Assembly: GCA_020436085.1 (NCBI GenBank)
Contig: JAGQYM010000007.1
Coordinates: 1 to 64,000 of the forward strand
DNA: 64,000 bases
Source: Cyclobacteriaceae bacterium
GTDB lineage: Bacteria > Bacteroidota > Bacteroidia > Cytophagales > Cyclobacteriaceae
Reading direction: 5' to 3'
Part shown: piece after piece, positions 62,043-64,000 of the stretch
How positions within the stretch are numbered: position 1 is the stretch's first letter
Layout: each line of letters opens with the position of its first letter
Position numbers and translations under genes: made by a program
Notes under the pieces: model-generated
Database searches by the model: none
What the model was told of the DNA's origin: nothing
What the model saw: only the letters and a program-made list of their open reading frames with translations

Positions 62043-62128
62043 AATTAAGCACTTAGCCTTTTCAAAACCAAGTCATTTTGGTTGTTAAATTCCTGAGTTC
62101 AAATTCGAATTGTTAAAAAGAAAAGCGA

Positions 62129-64000
62129 TTAGTGCGCCTCCAGCCAGTTCTCTCCCACACCTACTTCAACTTCCATCGGCACGTCAAGTATTACGGCTGT
62201 CTTCATCAGTTCCGCTACTTTTGGTTTCACAACCTTTTCCTCATCACGGTGCAGATCAAAAATCAATTCATCATGCACTTGAAGGATCATTTTGGTTTTG
62301 AGTTTTTCGCGTTTCAGCCAGTTTTGAATATGCACCATGGCGATCTTGATGATGTCAGCTGCACTTCCTTGAATCGGAGCGTTAATTGCATTTCGCTCAG
62401 CAAAACCCCGGGTAGAAATGTTTCTTGAATTGATGTCCCTCAAGTACCTGCGTCTACCTAGAATGGTTTCGACATACTCCTTCTCTCGAGCCAGGTTAAT
62501 TGAGTCATCCATGTATCTTTTGATGGAGGAGAATTCCTTAAAGTAAGCTTCAATAATTTCAGATGCTTCTGTGCGGGAGACATTGAGGTTCTGAGCAAGG
62601 CCAAAAGCGGTACTTCCATACAGAATTCCAAAGTTCACTTCTTTGGCCTTTCTCCTCATGTCTGGCGTTACTTTATCCAACGGCACATTGAAAACTCGTG
62701 CCGCTGTGGTTGCATGAATATCTCTTCCCTCACGAAACGCTTCAATCATTATGTCATCCTTAGCAAATGAGGCTGCTATTCTAAGCTCAATTTGTGAATA
62801 GTCGGCTGACATAAAAAGATAATCTTTATCGCGTGCCACAAACGCGCTTCTGATTTGTCGCCCCTTCTCCGTCCTTACTGGAATGTTTTGCAGATTTGGG
62901 TTCATTGAACTCAATCTTCCCGTTGCCGCCACCGCCTGTCGATAGTCAGTGTGAATTCTGCCATCGGCCTGGCTGATCATCCTTGGCAGAGCATCCACAT
63001 ATGTAGACCTTAACTTTTCATATTCTCTGAACTCCAACATTTTCTGTACGATCTCGTGGTCTCCTGCCAACTTCAACAGCACATCTTCACCAGTTGCATA
63101 CTGTCCGGTGCGGGTCTTCTTCGGTTTGTCAACAAGCTTTAATCGGTCAAAAAGAATTTCTCCAACTTGCTTTGGTGAAGCAATATTGAATTCAGTGCCG
63201 GCCAGTTTAAAAATTTCTCGCTGCACCTGTTCACTGTCCTTCTGTAGTCCTTTGGACATCCATTCAAGTGTGTCGAGATTTACCTTCACTCCTTCCGATT
63301 CCATTGACGCAAGCACTTCCACCAACGGCATTTCAATGTCGCTCATCAATTTGGAATGACCCTTTGTCTCAAGTTCTGCTTTTAGCGCTGCCTTCAATGG
63401 TAGCACCAAAGCGACACGCTCGCACACATTATCTCTATCATCTTCGCTACCCACGATCTGATAATCCAGATATTGGTTGGCAAGGATATCCATCTCGTGT
63501 GATGACTCCGCTTCGATCAGATAGTGCGCTAAAAGTGTATCAAAAAGCCGACTCTTGAGTTCGACCCCATATTTCTTCAGCGCAAGAGTGGTGAGCTTGA
63601 TGTTGTGTCCACACTTTCTGATGCGTTCTTCTTCAAGAACCTTCGCGAATTCTTTGACAATCGCACTTGCCTGTTTTTCATCTGGTACTTCTACATAGTG
63701 AGTCTCGTTTCCAAATGAAAACGTGATGCCTTTTAGTATAAAGTCGAAGTGGAGCTCTTCGTCCGTTGATGTTTCTACAGCTATTTCTGTTTGTTCAAGA
63801 AGCTTTGCAATCAACGTAGATCTTTCTTCAGCAGATTGAACGATATGATATTTCGACTTGCCCGGCTTCGCTGATTTTTCCTTTACTGCAGATCCTCCAC
63901 CAAACATCGATAGCTGACCGGCCTTCGCGGACTCAGGAGCTGCAGTTTCAGTTTCTGTTAACCCTGCAAACGCGCGGTTCATGATTGCCCGGAATTCGAG
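62129..64000 (-). CDS. polA: DNA polymerase I (5' part cut by window edge), with degenerate proofreading domain
   Basis: The last 620 or so residues of Pol I; the frame is open to base 64000 and the 5'-3' exonuclease domain lies outside. After a linker with LSMFGGGS, the 3'-5' exonuclease region (about 45-245 of the visible part) has lost its catalytic acids: VETST replaces FDTET, KLTTLAL replaces a KFDL-type motif, and the late YxxxD motif is absent. The polymerase domain is complete: motif A DYSQIELRI, O-helix RRKAKEVNFGILYG, and motif C QVHDELIF. So it should polymerise but not proofread. It is divergent from nothing visible; modE lies downstream on the same strand. Confidence 0.93.
   Translation of the reverse strand, partial: LEFRAIMNRAFAGLTETETAAPESAKAGQLSMFGGGSAVKEKSAKPGKSKYHIVQSAEERSTLIAKLLEQTEIAVETSTDEELHFDFILKGITFSFGNETHYVEVPDEKQASAIVKEFAKVLEEERIRKCGHNIKLTTLALKKYGVELKSRLFDTLLAHYLIEAESSHEMDILANQYLDYQIVGSEDDRDNVCERVALVLPLKAALKAELETKGHSKLMSDIEMPLVEVLASMESEGVKVNLDTLEWMSKGLQKDSEQVQREIFKLAGTEFNIASPKQVGEILFDRLKLVDKPKKTRTGQYATGEDVLLKLAGDHEIVQKMLEFREYEKLRSTYVDALPRMISQADGRIHTDYRQAVAATGRLSSMNPNLQNIPVRTEKGRQIRSAFVARDKDYLFMSADYSQIELRIAASFAKDDIMIEAFREGRDIHATTAARVFNVPLDKVTPDMRRKAKEVNFGILYGSTAFGLAQNLNVSRTEASEIIEAYFKEFSSIKRYMDDSINLAREKEYVETILGRRRYLRDINSRNISTRGFAERNAINAPIQGSAADIIKIAMVHIQNWLKREKLKTKMILQVHDELIFDLHRDEEKVVKPKVAELMKTAVILDVPMEVEVGVGENWLEAH

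Noticed and set aside
1-64000. CRISPR arrays, insertion sequences, prophage
   Set aside because: No regularly spaced repeats, transposase, terminal inverted repeats or phage structural genes were found; the only mobile-like trace is the GIY-YIG fragment at tRNA-Phe.

Overview
The window looks like chromosomal DNA of a Bacteroidota bacterium, most likely order Cytophagales (lineage inferred from gene content; no 16S rRNA is present). Support comes from TonB-dependent receptors with Bacteroidota-style leaders, a PorE-like OmpA/PD40/TPR lipoprotein of the type IX secretion kind, lamin-tail and Calx-beta surface proteins, Bacteroidota-type FtsX permeases, and promoters of the TTTG-N18-21-TANNTTTG form used by the primary sigma factor of this phylum. 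The GC content is moderate and even, coding density is high, and no intergenic gap exceeds 300 bp. There is one tRNA (Phe) and no rRNA, CRISPR array, intact insertion sequence or prophage.

Layout. 1-3051: probable zinc locus with a TonB receptor (cut by the left edge), a small Cys/His-rich membrane-anchored protein and a divergent CHY zinc-finger protein, with a palindrome overlapping the promoter. 3052-7099: lipid modification (fatty-acid hydroxylase, acyl-CoA desaturase), a DinB-like protein and small envelope proteins. 7161-14868: mutS, an apparently exported methyltransferase, a SpoU RNA methyltransferase, a beta-barrel plus WD40-caspase operon, and purM. 14869-20593: surface lipoproteins and a three-gene HdrB/HdrE-like iron-sulfur redox operon. 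20645-20953: tRNA-Phe followed by a truncated GIY-YIG gene bracketed by a 24-bp direct repeat. 20945-29445: housekeeping (BaiN-like flavoprotein, lysA, esterase, RsmI-like methylase, metK, hpf, xerC, rpsU, acyl-CoA dehydrogenase). 29591-33807: nucleotide-sugar operon ugd-uxs-rfbB-rfbA. 34843-39401: rimP-nusA-infB with a leader hairpin. 39422-46588: lemA, asd, a lamin-tail surface protein, a histone-H1-like/DksA protein, scpB and rluB. 46592-51314: FtsX permease, an ECF sigma factor with a putative membrane partner, and a DUF481 barrel. 51402-58234: a TolB-amidohydrolase fusion and a haem-type TonB receptor locus. 58244-62021: molybdate operon modE-OMP-modA-mop-modB-modC. 62129-64000: polA, running off the right edge.

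How the genes work together. Three metal-uptake loci (Zn, haem/Fe, Mo) each include outer-membrane components, and both TonB receptors are preceded by a small unnamed membrane-anchored protein. The nucleotide-sugar operon makes UDP-glucuronate, UDP-xylose and dTDP-4-keto-6-deoxyglucose for surface polysaccharide. The translation and genome-maintenance genes are ordinary, except that the Pol I proofreading domain appears to have lost its catalytic acids. No single stretch is an obvious new defence or mobile system. The strongest leads are the exported WD40-caspase/beta-barrel operon, the zinc locus with its palindrome, the molybdate operon carrying its own outer-membrane protein and a repeated candidate operator, and the tRNA-Phe scar.
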